From the NCBI GenBank assembly GCA_016872715.1, contig VGZD01000022.1:1-41454 (forward strand): 41,454 bases of DNA, given 5' to 3'. The notes beneath the pieces are model-generated. The model had not been told where the DNA came from and ran no database searches. It saw only the letters and a list, made by a program, of their open reading frames with translations. The position numbers were made by a program, and so were the translations under genes. Within the stretch, counting starts at the first letter, position 1; every line of letters begins with the position of its first letter. Source of the DNA: Planctomycetota bacterium. GTDB lineage: Bacteria > Planctomycetota > UBA1135 > GCA-002686595. Positions 23,898 through 32,997 of this stretch are shown in pieces.

Positions 23898-25387
23898 ACG
23901 CTCCCGCCACGACCGGAGTGCGCCTCGAGGACCGGGTCAACCCGATTCTCGTCAAGGAAGTGCGCCAAGCCCTGCGCGGCAAGTACTTCCGCGTGCTGTT
24001 CTGGATCACGCTGCTCGTCGGAACCCTGATCGGCGTGGGCATCGTGTCCGCCATCGACGAGATCTCCTTCGTCGAGACTGGGCGCGTGTTCTTCATGGCG
24101 ATCTTCGGCGTGCTATCAGCCGCCGTGCACTGCTTCGTGCCCTTCTCGGCCTTCCTCGCGACGAGCGCGGAGTGGGACGAGAACACCTACGACCTGCTGA
24201 TCATCTCGAACCTGCGCCCGCGCCAAATCGTGCAGGGCAAGCTGCTCTCCGCGCTGATCCAAGCGCTGCTCTACTACTCGGCCTTCGGCCCGTTCCTCGT
24301 CTTCGCGTTCCTGCTGAACGGCATCGATTTGGGCTCCGTCGGAGTGATCCTCGCCGGGTCCGTGGCGACGTCGGTCGCGCTGACGTTCGTCGGCATCGCG
24401 GCCTCGAGCCTCGCCACGAACAAGGTCATGCGCGTCGTGCTCATGGCACTCTTCGGCGCCGGACTGATCGCCGCGTGGGGCATGTCGATGGGACTCGCCG
24501 CGGGCATCACCTTTGAGCCGCAGGTGTTGAGCTCGATCGAGGGGCAAGTCGCATTCGTCGCCTACCTGACGGTCGCGGTCGTCGTCGCGCTGCTCGCGCA
24601 GTCAATCGCACTCGGCCGCTTCGCACACGAGGAAGAGAACCGTTCCACGCCGCTGCGCGTGATGAGCACCGTGCTCGTGCTGTTCGCCAGCGCCTGGGGT
24701 GCGTGGCTCGTCCAACAGTTCGGCGATTCCGAGTCCATTTTTGCCTGCCATTCCGGCGCGGCGGCGCTGCTCTTCTTCCCGTGGCTGATCTCCTCGACGG
24801 AGCCGGAAGAGCTCGGTCGACGCGCGAGCGCGGTGGGCCCCAAGGGCACACTCGCGACTCTGCTCTCGGCTCCGTTCCTGCCCGGTGGTGGGCGCGCCGC
24901 GACGCTGTGCTTCCTGCAAGCGCTGCTCGCTGTGGTCACGTCGCAGATCGCGCTCGGGTTCACGGCTTCCAGAGCACTGCGCCTCGACAACTCGGTGCTC
25001 GCCGTGGCCGCCCTGTATGCGTACTTGCTCGCCTACACCGTGCTACCCGCCGGCGTGGCGGCGTACTTCGTGCAGCGACGTTCGGCACGCGTGCTGCTGC
25101 GCATCCTGATGGTCGTGGCGATTCCAGTCGGCATCGTGATTCCAGCGATGCTGTCGATGTTCTTTGGGAGTGGTCCCGGCAGCGCGCTCTCGCACCCGCT
25201 CAATCCGTTCTCGACGCTCTACGACATCCAGTTCGGCGCACCGTCTCCGTTCACGTATGCAGTGCTCGGGCTCGCGCTGCTGCTCGCGCTCCTCGTGAAT
25301 GCCCCGCGCGTGTTCGCCGGTCTGCGGGAGGTCCTTCGCGCTCGCGCCTCTCGCGTGCAGCAGGCCGAAGATGCGCCCCGCGCCTGA
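23894..25387 (+). CDS. ABC-2 type transporter permease
   Basis: This 497-residue integral membrane protein has about ten or more hydrophobic helices. It begins with NPILVKEVRQALRGKYFRVLFWITLLVG, the usual NPI-xKE-R cytoplasmic entry of ABC-2 permeases. Helices include about 30-50, 64-82, 120-145, 150-172, 180-205 and 218-240, with more in the C-terminal half, and the tail is basic (REVLRARASRVQQ). The motif SAEWDENTYDLLIISNLRPRQIVQGKLL between helices 2 and 3 is the coupling loop seen in this family. Translation is coupled to the ATPase gene upstream, and its 3' end overlaps the DUF58 gene by 17 bp. The substrate is unknown. Confidence 0.92.
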   Translation: MNAPATTGVRLEDRVNPILVKEVRQALRGKYFRVLFWITLLVGTLIGVGIVSAIDEISFVETGRVFFMAIFGVLSAAVHCFVPFSAFLATSAEWDENTYDLLIISNLRPRQIVQGKLLSALIQALLYYSAFGPFLVFAFLLNGIDLGSVGVILAGSVATSVALTFVGIAASSLATNKVMRVVLMALFGAGLIAAWGMSMGLAAGITFEPQVLSSIEGQVAFVAYLTVAVVVALLAQSIALGRFAHEEENRSTPLRVMSTVLVLFASAWGAWLVQQFGDSESIFACHSGAAALLFFPWLISSTEPEELGRRASAVGPKGTLATLLSAPFLPGGGRAATLCFLQALLAVVTSQIALGFTASRALRLDNSVLAVAALYAYLLAYTVLPAGVAAYFVQRRSARVLLRILMVVAIPVGIVIPAMLSMFFGSGPGSALSHPLNPFSTLYDIQFGAPSPFTYAVLGLALLLALLVNAPRVFAGLREVLRARASRVQQAEDAPRA

Positions 25388-26219
25388 CGCTTTCGCCCTC
25401 GGCGAGTCGTGGAAGCTCGGCTTCGCGCACGTGCCTCCGCGGGGGCCTGCGGGCGAACGCGTAGGTCGCGGCACGGGCTCCAGCCTCGAGTTCCACGATC
25501 GGCGCAGCTACGAGCCCGGCGACGACGTGCGGCACCTCGACTGGCGCGCCTATGCGCGCACGGACACTCTGCTCGTGCGACAGTGGCGTGAAGAAGTGCT
25601 CGCGCGCTGCGAGATTCTCGTCGATGGCTCGCGCTCGATGGCGATCGATGAGCGCAAGGCCCAGCTCGCGCTCGATCTCGCCGCGTTGTTTTCGCGCGCT
25701 GCGGTGGAGTCCGGCGCGGAGCCCGCGCTCGTATGCCTCGAGGATGTGCCGCGCCCGGTGTCGATTGCGGAGTTCGGCCGCGATGGCATGTCCTTCGAGA
25801 GCCGCAGCGGGATCGCCGAGGCGCTGCGAGCAGCGAGCGGATTGTGCCGCCGCGGGGCCATGACCGTCGTGATCAGCGACTTCCTCGCGCCCCACGAGCC
25901 GCGCGAGCTCGTCACCTCGCTGTCCACGCGCTCCGGGGCGCTCGCGTTCGTGCAGCTGCTCTCCGAGGAAGAAGCGGCCCCGCCCATCGGCAGCGCGCGG
26001 CGCATGATCGACTGCGAGAGCGGCGAGACTCTCGACCTCGTGCTCGATGAATCCACGGTGCGCCGCTATCTCGAGCGACTCGCACGGCTCACGGACGCTC
26101 TGGCGGCGGAAGCACGCCGCGCTGGCGCGCTGTTCGTCACGCTGCAAGCGACCGAGCCGCTCGAGCGCCTGTGCCGCGAACGGCTCGCTCCCGCCGGCCT
26201 GCTGGTGCCGTCGAGCTAG
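25371..26219 (+). CDS. DUF58 domain protein
   Basis: This 282-residue protein has the DUF58 hallmark GSSLEFHDRRSYEPGDDVRHLDWRAYARTDTLLVRQW, followed by a VWA-like segment (CEILVDGSRSMAIDE; DGSRS as a MIDAS-like DxSxS) and VVISDFLAP. It lacks the N-terminal membrane helices some DUF58 proteins have, so it is probably cytoplasmic or peripheral. DUF58 proteins accompany MoxR ATPases and BatA-type VWA proteins. The ATG at 25371 sits inside the permease 3' end; an upstream in-frame start would overlap more. Its stop codon shares the palindrome CTAG with the stop of the convergent VWA gene, so the two coding sequences overlap by 4 bp. Confidence 0.92.
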   Translation: MRPAPDAFALGESWKLGFAHVPPRGPAGERVGRGTGSSLEFHDRRSYEPGDDVRHLDWRAYARTDTLLVRQWREEVLARCEILVDGSRSMAIDERKAQLALDLAALFSRAAVESGAEPALVCLEDVPRPVSIAEFGRDGMSFESRSGIAEALRAASGLCRRGAMTVVISDFLAPHEPRELVTSLSTRSGALAFVQLLSEEEAAPPIGSARRMIDCESGETLDLVLDESTVRRYLERLARLTDALAAEARRAGALFVTLQATEPLERLCRERLAPAGLLVPSS

Positions 26220-28996
26220 CGATCGAGCTCGCGACGCGCGCTGCGGCGCGCCTTTGAGAGGGCATCGTCGAGGTTCGCGCCTTCTGCCTGCGCCCTTGGC
26301 GACGGCGCGCTCGGCGGCGCTTCGCTCCGTGCAACGCTCGGTTCCGTGCTGCCCCCACCCGCGGACTCCGGCGTCCAACTGGCAGCCCGCACCCGTCGCC
26401 AGCGACCGAGCAGTCGCTGGAGGAGCGCTTCGAATCCGCCCCAGAGCTGCAAGCGTCGCGCGGCGATCTCGAGCAGGAGCAACAACAGGGCCGCGAGCAC
26501 GAGCTCGCGCCGCACGACGCGCCAGATGCGCGCCTCGCGCTCGCCGCGCAGCAGGGTCCCGAGCGGCGGCGACACCTCGCCTCCGGACTCGCGCGCAATC
26601 GCACGCATGAGCCGCTCGCCGCGGCGCGGATCCGCGCTGCGCTCGAACTCAGGGCTGTAGGGCAGCGCGAGCGGCGGCAGCGCAAGCATGCGCTCCTCGC
26701 CGCGCTCATCGCGCCCGAGCACGACCGAGCCGAGCAACACGCCCGCGCGCGCGAGTGGAGCGCGCGCCTCGTAGCGGTTCTCTCCCACGCGCTCGAGCGG
26801 AATCGAGCTCGTCGCCCCGTCGGCACCCGTGATGCGCACGCGCGCGCGGGACAGATCCGGTGGCTGTGCCGCACTCGGATCGACCTCGACCGAGATCACG
26901 CCGTCGCGGCCGTCGCGCACCGCATTGGCGAAGATCTCCCCTGGCTCCTCCTGACCGGAGAGCCAGCGCGCGACCGTGACGAAGAAGCTCGGGAAACCGG
27001 GCCATGCGGCGACATCCGCTCCGAAGCGACCACCGAGCTCGCCGGCGAACGCCGCGCTGCGGCCGAGCCCGCGATACGCAAAGGCGAAGGCCGGGGTGGA
27101 GAACTCACCTTGCACAAGTGCGCCCACGGTCGCTTCGGGGCGCAGCCACACGACATTGTGGCCACCCAAGCTCGGAAAACCGGCCGAGGGATCGAGCTCG
27201 CCCAGACCGTAGAGGTCCGGCAGCACGCGCGTCGCCGCGGGCTCGTCGACGAATGTCGAGCGCGCGATGCGCATCGTGTCCTGCGCGAAGAGCCGCGGCA
27301 GCTCGTTGGGATCGAGCGTGAAGTAGCACTCCCCGCTCCCCGCGCGCGCAATGCTGCGCAGGAACTCCGCGTCCGCGTCGCTCGGCGTTCCGAGCGCGAC
27401 CACGGACACGGTGATGTTCATCTGCGCGAAGCGCGAGAGCAGCTCGGGCACGCGCTCCGGTTCTTCCGCGTCGGCTGCATCCGCGAACAGGATGATGTGA
27501 CGATTGCGCTGCTCGGACTTCTCGAGCTCGCGACCCGCGGCAAGCAGCGCCGTGTACGTGAAGATGCCGCCGCCCATGCTCTCGATGCTGCGCACGCGCG
27601 CGAGAATCGGGCCCTTGTCCTCGACGCGCACGAGCGGCTGCACGGTGTGCGCGGAGGAATCGACGGCGATCACGGCCACCGAATCGAGGCCCGAGAGTTG
27701 CTCGATCGCGGCGCAGGTGCCGAGATTGGCGAGCTGCATCTTCGCGACGCCCGGCGACGCCTCCGCCGCCATCGAACCCGAGCGGTCGAGCGCGACGCAC
27801 AGTGCGACGCCGATCTTGCGCGTCTCTTGACGCATCTCCATCGACACGGGCAACACCTCGTCGACCGGCGAGAGGTGCCAGCCTCCGATGCCGAAGCTCG
27901 CTTCCCCGCCCGTCATCAGGACGCCGCCACCGCGCTCGAGCACGAACTCACGCAGCGCGCGCATACCGTCGCCGCCGACGCGGTCCGCCGCGACATTTTC
28001 CAGGATCACCGCGCGATGGCGCGTGAGTCCGATGCGATCGAGACCCGCGCTCTCTGGCGCAGCCACGACGACCGGAATGGCGGCTCGGCGCAGAGCCCGC
28101 GCGAGAGTGTCTTCCGCGCCGTCGTGGTTCACGACGAGCACCGAGCGCTGCCCGGCCACGCGCACGGCGCCGAGTCCCGTGTCGTTCTCCGGCGCACGGT
28201 CCGCGTGGCCCGAGAGCCGCAGTCGATACTGCGCGACGCCGGCCTTCGCGAGGCGATCGCGGAACGGAATGCGGGTCAGCCCTGCCTCGAAACGCCGTCG
28301 GCCGCGCGCGAGCACTTCGCCGTCGCGGACGAGCTCGTAGTCCGCCTCGATGGCTGCATCCGCGCGCACCCACGCGCTCGCCTGGAACGGCTCGCCGGCA
28401 CCGACCTCGGGCGGCAATTCGATGCGATCGACAGCGAGATCCGGCTCCGCGCCGCGCACCAGCGGACGCACATCGATGCGCACGCCGCGCGCAAACGCCG
28501 AGCGCGCCACGGCGATCGGGTCGCGACCATTGGACTCCCCATCGGAAACGAGCAGCAGCGAACCTTCGCGCTCGCGCGGAACGAGAGCCAGCGCCGCGTC
28601 CAGCGCACCGCCGACATCGGACGCATCGATGTCGAGCGCGCGCTGGAAGTTCTGAAAGCGCGCGTCACGCTGCGGCAATTGCTCGATCGCGGCGTTGCCG
28701 CCGAAGGTGACGACTCCGACGCGGTCGCCTTCGCTGCGCAGCTCTTCGGCGAGTCGCAGGATCTCGCGCACGGTCGCGTCCGTCTCGCTCGGCATCGAGC
28801 GCGAGCGGTCGACCACGACGACGAGGTCGCGACCCGACTCTCCGAGGCGCAGATACGGTGATCCGGCCGCGAGCACGAGCGCGGCGAGCGCGAGCGCGCG
28901 CACGAATTGCGTGCCGACGCCTCGCCCGCGCAGCTTCCACCACGCGAAAGCAGCCGGAAGCGCGAGCAACAGGAGCTCGGGATGGACGAAGCCCAT
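26216..28996 (-). CDS. Large membrane protein with two VWA domains and an amidotransferase-like domain
   Basis: The 926-residue protein starts MGFVHPELLLLALPAAFAWW with a second helix at about 32-48. VWA domain 1 follows, with a complete-looking MIDAS DRSRS (63-67). After a beta-sandwich region comes a class-I-glutamine-amidotransferase-like segment (about 325-385: HRAVILENV, LERGGGVLMTGGEASFGIGG). VWA domain 2 has MIDAS DRSGS (404-408) and GGGIFTYTALLAAGREL. A C-terminal transmembrane helix (RRELVLAALLLLLLEIAARR) and a Ser/Pro/Ala-rich cytoplasmic tail end the protein. The domains probably lie outside the membrane. VWA proteins of this type work with MoxR and DUF58 partners. The gene lies 3 bp after the other VWA gene (same strand, one operon) and converges on the DUF58 gene. 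Confidence 0.88.
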   Translation of the reverse strand: MGFVHPELLLLALPAAFAWWKLRGRGVGTQFVRALALAALVLAAGSPYLRLGESGRDLVVVVDRSRSMPSETDATVREILRLAEELRSEGDRVGVVTFGGNAAIEQLPQRDARFQNFQRALDIDASDVGGALDAALALVPREREGSLLLVSDGESNGRDPIAVARSAFARGVRIDVRPLVRGAEPDLAVDRIELPPEVGAGEPFQASAWVRADAAIEADYELVRDGEVLARGRRRFEAGLTRIPFRDRLAKAGVAQYRLRLSGHADRAPENDTGLGAVRVAGQRSVLVVNHDGAEDTLARALRRAAIPVVVAAPESAGLDRIGLTRHRAVILENVAADRVGGDGMRALREFVLERGGGVLMTGGEASFGIGGWHLSPVDEVLPVSMEMRQETRKIGVALCVALDRSGSMAAEASPGVAKMQLANLGTCAAIEQLSGLDSVAVIAVDSSAHTVQPLVRVEDKGPILARVRSIESMGGGIFTYTALLAAGRELEKSEQRNRHIILFADAADAEEPERVPELLSRFAQMNITVSVVALGTPSDADAEFLRSIARAGSGECYFTLDPNELPRLFAQDTMRIARSTFVDEPAATRVLPDLYGLGELDPSAGFPSLGGHNVVWLRPEATVGALVQGEFSTPAFAFAYRGLGRSAAFAGELGGRFGADVAAWPGFPSFFVTVARWLSGQEEPGEIFANAVRDGRDGVISVEVDPSAAQPPDLSRARVRITGADGATSSIPLERVGENRYEARAPLARAGVLLGSVVLGRDERGEERMLALPPLALPYSPEFERSADPRRGERLMRAIARESGGEVSPPLGTLLRGEREARIWRVVRRELVLAALLLLLLEIAARRLQLWGGFEALLQRLLGRWRRVRAASWTPESAGGGSTEPSVARSEAPPSAPSPRAQAEGANLDDALSKARRSARRELDR

Positions 28997-28999
28997 CGC

Positions 29000-30838
29000 T
29001 CAACTCACTCCCGGAAGGGCGCGCGTCGAGCGCCGCAGGAACCACCAGTCGAGGAGCAGCGCGAGCGCCGCCAGCGCGACGAGTGCGAGCTCGGCACCGG
29101 AGAGCCCTGTGTCGAGTTCCGCGCTGCCGCCCTCGGCCGCGCGTGCGCCGGGCAGTGCCGTCGAGAGGTCCGACTCCGCTGCGTCGACATACGACAGCGC
29201 GAAGTCGGCCACCGGCCGACCTTGGTGCGACAGCCGATACAGCCCGGGCTCCTCGAGCCCGTCGACCACGACTTCTTCGAGCGCCGCGACCTCGCGTTTC
29301 GTCGAAGCACTCGCTCCGAGCGGCCCTTCGAGCTCGTAGCGCGCGAGCTCTTCGCCGCCCGCACGAACGAGCTCCGCTCCGGGCCGATAGCGCACGCTCT
29401 CGCCGATGTGCAGGTTCGGACGCACCGCACCCGGCAGCTCCGCGCGCCGCAGCTCCGCGAGATTCGCGAGCAGGATCGGCCAGTCAGGGGAGCGCTGCAG
29501 CGACGAGCGCGCCGGATCGAGGTTGATGCGCCACAGGACGCGCGCGCCGCTGCGCTCCTCCGTGAGGATCGCCTGATTTCCCGCCGAAACGAGCGGAACG
29601 CCCGGCAGCACGAGCTGTGGATCGATGCTCCACACCAGCCCCTCGAGCGTCACGCCGGCCAGCAGCGGATGCCCGCGCTCGACGAGGAACGGCCCGATGA
29701 GATCGCGGCGCGATTCACCCTGCGGCTCGAACGAGAGAGTCCAGCTCGCCGGACCCGACTGCACTCCGCGCGCGAGCACGAGGTGCGCGCCGGCGAGATC
29801 TCCCGCCGCCGTCGAATGCGGCACGAGCGCGGTCCAGCGCGCGATGTTGGGCTCGCCGGGGTCCGCGAGCCCGAGTGCGCGCAGGTCGGACTCGGGCAGC
29901 TCGGAGTGCAGCGCCAGCGTGCGCGCCGAGGGAGGCACGAGCAGCGCCACGTTGTCGCACTCCAGTCCGTCCGTCGGCAGGAGCACTTCGAGTGCGCCGA
30001 CGCCGGCGGGAACCTCGAACGACAGATGCGCGCGCTCGCGAGCGCCGAGCGAGACTTCCTGACGCGCGATCTCGGCGCCGCCGGCGCGCACGCTGATCGG
30101 CAAGCGCCGCGGCGCGCGCGCGAAGCTCGCGACCGAGAGGAACACCTTCTCGACGACGCCGCCGGTCGCGCGCGCCTCGCGGGAACGCACCGCGTGCACG
30201 AGCGCCCAGTTGTCGAGCGGTTCGCCCACGCTCACGAGCTCGACACTCGCGGGAAAGGCCTCGGGCTCGAACTGGTCGCTGACCACGAGCACGCGCCCCC
30301 CACCGGCGAGCTCGAGCCCGAGCGCGAGCGAGGGATGCAGGTCGTGGCGCGCGGCGAGCGGCTTCCACTCGTCAAGCCGCGCGCGCGCCTCGTCGGGGAA
30401 GGCGGCGGGTCCAGCCAGCAGGGCCGGGCGCGAGCCGCTGCGCACGAGCGTGACGCGCGAGCCTCGCGGCAGTGAGTCGATGCGCTTGCGCACGAGTTCG
30501 AGCGCGGCCTGCGCCGTGCTGCGCTCGTCGCGCACCGCGCCCATCGAGGCGGAGGAGTCGAGCACGACGACGAGGTGCTCGGACTTGGCGGCCACGCAGC
30601 TCGCGCGCGGTCCCGCGAAGCACAGTGCGAGCGCGAGCGCCGCCGCGATCTCGCACCACAGCGATGCGCTCTGCACGAGCCGCTCGCGCTTGCGACCCGC
30701 GACGCTCTCGCGGTCGTCGACGCGCCACAAAAACAGCGCGCTCACCGGCTGCGGCTCGAACCGACGCCGGAAGAAGTGCAACGCCACGACCGCGGGCACG
30801 GCGAGCAACGCGAGCAGTCCGAGCGGGTGGGCGAACAC
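29000..30838 (-). CDS. BatA-like membrane protein with VWA domain
   Basis: This 612-residue protein begins at a GTG (MFAHPLGLLALLAVPAVVALHFF), matching the conserved BatA N-terminal pattern: helix, then RRRFEPQPVSALFLWR, then a second helix (about 61-77). The VWA domain has MIDAS DSSAS (94-98). A long beta-rich extracytoplasmic region follows, and a C-terminal helix (LSGAELALVALAALALLLDWWFLRR) anchors the end. Family members are called aerotolerance proteins in Bacteroides, but the actual role here is unknown. It is the first gene of a leftward pair with the double-VWA protein and diverges from the debranching-enzyme gene (122 bp between starts). No strong promoter pair could be named in that gap. 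Confidence 0.88.
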   Translation of the reverse strand: MFAHPLGLLALLAVPAVVALHFFRRRFEPQPVSALFLWRVDDRESVAGRKRERLVQSASLWCEIAAALALALCFAGPRASCVAAKSEHLVVVLDSSASMGAVRDERSTAQAALELVRKRIDSLPRGSRVTLVRSGSRPALLAGPAAFPDEARARLDEWKPLAARHDLHPSLALGLELAGGGRVLVVSDQFEPEAFPASVELVSVGEPLDNWALVHAVRSREARATGGVVEKVFLSVASFARAPRRLPISVRAGGAEIARQEVSLGARERAHLSFEVPAGVGALEVLLPTDGLECDNVALLVPPSARTLALHSELPESDLRALGLADPGEPNIARWTALVPHSTAAGDLAGAHLVLARGVQSGPASWTLSFEPQGESRRDLIGPFLVERGHPLLAGVTLEGLVWSIDPQLVLPGVPLVSAGNQAILTEERSGARVLWRINLDPARSSLQRSPDWPILLANLAELRRAELPGAVRPNLHIGESVRYRPGAELVRAGGEELARYELEGPLGASASTKREVAALEEVVVDGLEEPGLYRLSHQGRPVADFALSYVDAAESDLSTALPGARAAEGGSAELDTGLSGAELALVALAALALLLDWWFLRRSTRALPGVS

Positions 30839-30960
30839 GTGGGGACCCGTGGGATCCAGAGTCTAGGCACTCGGCGCGGGCCCGCGCGCCGCGATTTCCC
30901 ATCCCTGCGACGCCGTGCGGCTTCAATCGACGAGCATCTCGCCCTAACCTACCCCCTGCC

Positions 30961-32997
30961 GTGATAGACACTCTAGTGAACCAGCCGCTCCTCACCATCG
31001 AGCGCGAGCGCCTGCTCGAGCTCGACTTCGCCCTGACTCGCGAATGGCTCGAAACCGATGGCCTCGGCGGCTACGCGTCGTCGACGGTCCTGCAGTGTCC
31101 CACGCGCCGCTACCACGGGCTCTTGGTCTCGACCTTCCCGGGCACCGACAAGCGCCACGTGTTCCTCTCGCGCCTCGAGGAGAGCGTGCACGCGCTCGAC
31201 AAGGCGCCGCTCGGGCCCGCGGGCGAGGGTCACTTCCCGCTCTCGATGGCGCGCTACCCGGGCACGTGGCATCCGCGCGGCCATGCGACGATCGAGCGCT
31301 TCGAGCTCGCGCCGTTCCCCGTGTCGACGCACCGCTTCGGCGAGGCGCGCGTCACGCGCGCGATCCAGATGACGCGCGGCTCCCCCACCGTGCTCGTGCG
31401 CTACACGCTCGAAGGCGGCGAGGACGAGCTCGAGCTGCGCGTGCGACCGCTGCTCGCCTTCCGCGAGGCCGATGCCCTCACGGTCGAGAACGTCGACCTG
31501 CACTCGGAAGTGCGCTACGCCACACCGACGCGTCGCTCGATCGTCGTGCGCCCCTACCCCGGCCTGCCCGCGATGGCGGTCGCGCTCGATGCCCGCGAAG
31601 GCGCGTTCGAAGCCGATCCGGTGTGGTATCGCGACATCGAGTACAAGGCCGACCGCGAGCGCGGCTACGACGACCGCGAGGACAACTTCAGCCCGGGCCA
31701 GTTCCGCATCCGCCTGCGCCCCGGCGAGAGCGTCGTGCTGTGCGCTTCGCTCGATTTTCCGCCCGACGACCTCGCGGCCCTGTGGGACGAGCACGCCCGC
31801 CGCCGCATCGAGAGCCTCGAATCCGCGCGCGCGACCGGCGCCGCTGGACTCGAACTCGGCGCCGAGGATTTCCTGTTCCGCACGCGCACGGGGCGCCTCG
31901 GCGTGATCGCGGGCTACCCGTGGTTCACCGAGTGGGGCCGCGACCTGTTCCTCGCGCTGCCGGGCCTGCTGCTCGCGCGCGGCCGCGTCGCGGAGTGCGG
32001 GGAAGCGCTCGTGGGCGTGCTGCCGTTCCTCAAGGACGGCCTGTTGCCCAACATCTTCGGCTCGAACGTCGCAGCGAGCCACTACGGCTCCGTCGATGCA
32101 TCGCTGTGGTTCGCGCGCGCCGTGCGGCTGTACGAACACTCGGGCGGTGACGCCGCGACGGTCGAGGGGCCGCTGCGCGCGGCGCTGGTCGAGATCGCGA
32201 CGCGCTACGCCGAGGGCACGGGTCTGGGCCTGCGAACGGACGAGGCCGGGCTGCTGCTCGCGGGCGACGGCAAGCTCAACGCGACTTGGATGGACGCCGT
32301 CGCCGACGGAGTCGCCGTCACGCCGCGCGACGGGCTCGCGGTCGAGCTGAACGCGCTGTGGTACTTCCTGCTCGCGTACCTCGAGGAGCTCGCCACGCGA
32401 GCGCACGACAAGGACCAGGCGCAGCACTGGAAGGCGTGCAAGGAGCGCGCGGGCAAGGCGTTCCTCGAGCGCTTCTGGCTCCCGCGAGCGCGCTATCTCG
32501 CGGACACGTGGAAGGACGGCGTCGCCGACACGCGCGTGCGGCCCAACATGGTGCTCGCCGCCGCGCTCGAGTTCTCGCCCCTCTCCGAAGCGCAGCGCGC
32601 GGACATCGTCGTGCGCTCCGAGCTCGAACTCGTCACCCCGCGCGGCCTGCGCACGCTCGGCCCCCGCGATCGGGCGTACCAAGGTCGCTACGCGGGCGGT
32701 CCGCTCGAACGCGACCGCGCCTACCATCAGGGCACCGTCTGGCCGTGGCTGCTCGGCTTCCACTGCGAGGCCTACGTGCGCTGCCATCCGCGCAATCGCC
32801 GCACGGCGGAGCACGTGCGCGCGCTGCTCGCGGGCCTCGAGCAAGAGACGCGCTCGCACGGGCTGAACCACGTGAGCGAGGTGTACGACGGAGATCCGCC
32901 GCATCGTCCGGGCGGTTCCTTCGCTCAGGCGTGGAGCACTTCGGAGATCCTGCGCGCACGCGCCCTCGCCGCCGAGCTCGAGAGCCGCAGGCGATGA
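30961..32997 (+). CDS. Glycogen debranching enzyme (amylo-alpha-1,6-glucosidase, GH133 type)
   Basis: This 678-residue protein has a GDE_N domain (about 20-270: REWLETDGLGGYASSTV, TRRYHGLLV, VWYRDIEY) followed by an (alpha/alpha)6-barrel GDE_C catalytic domain (about 300-670: AGYPWFTEWGRDLFLALPGLL with Trp321-Asp328, HQGTVWPWLLG). It removes alpha-1,6 branch glucose from storage glucan, as in the archaeal/bacterial single-activity debranching enzymes; length is typical (650-700). The GTG at 30961 is chosen, a second GTG (30976) is possible, and no clear ribosome site is seen. It is the first gene of the glucan operon and overlaps the glycosyltransferase gene by ATGA. Confidence 0.93.
   Translation: MIDTLVNQPLLTIERERLLELDFALTREWLETDGLGGYASSTVLQCPTRRYHGLLVSTFPGTDKRHVFLSRLEESVHALDKAPLGPAGEGHFPLSMARYPGTWHPRGHATIERFELAPFPVSTHRFGEARVTRAIQMTRGSPTVLVRYTLEGGEDELELRVRPLLAFREADALTVENVDLHSEVRYATPTRRSIVVRPYPGLPAMAVALDAREGAFEADPVWYRDIEYKADRERGYDDREDNFSPGQFRIRLRPGESVVLCASLDFPPDDLAALWDEHARRRIESLESARATGAAGLELGAEDFLFRTRTGRLGVIAGYPWFTEWGRDLFLALPGLLLARGRVAECGEALVGVLPFLKDGLLPNIFGSNVAASHYGSVDASLWFARAVRLYEHSGGDAATVEGPLRAALVEIATRYAEGTGLGLRTDEAGLLLAGDGKLNATWMDAVADGVAVTPRDGLAVELNALWYFLLAYLEELATRAHDKDQAQHWKACKERAGKAFLERFWLPRARYLADTWKDGVADTRVRPNMVLAAALEFSPLSEAQRADIVVRSELELVTPRGLRTLGPRDRAYQGRYAGGPLERDRAYHQGTVWPWLLGFHCEAYVRCHPRNRRTAEHVRALLAGLEQETRSHGLNHVSEVYDGDPPHRPGGSFAQAWSTSEILRARALAAELESRRR

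Noticed and set aside
30839..30960. Promoter pair TTCAAT-17-TAACCT before the debranching enzyme
   Set aside because: Only three of six positions match in each box, no better than chance for a 122-bp gap.
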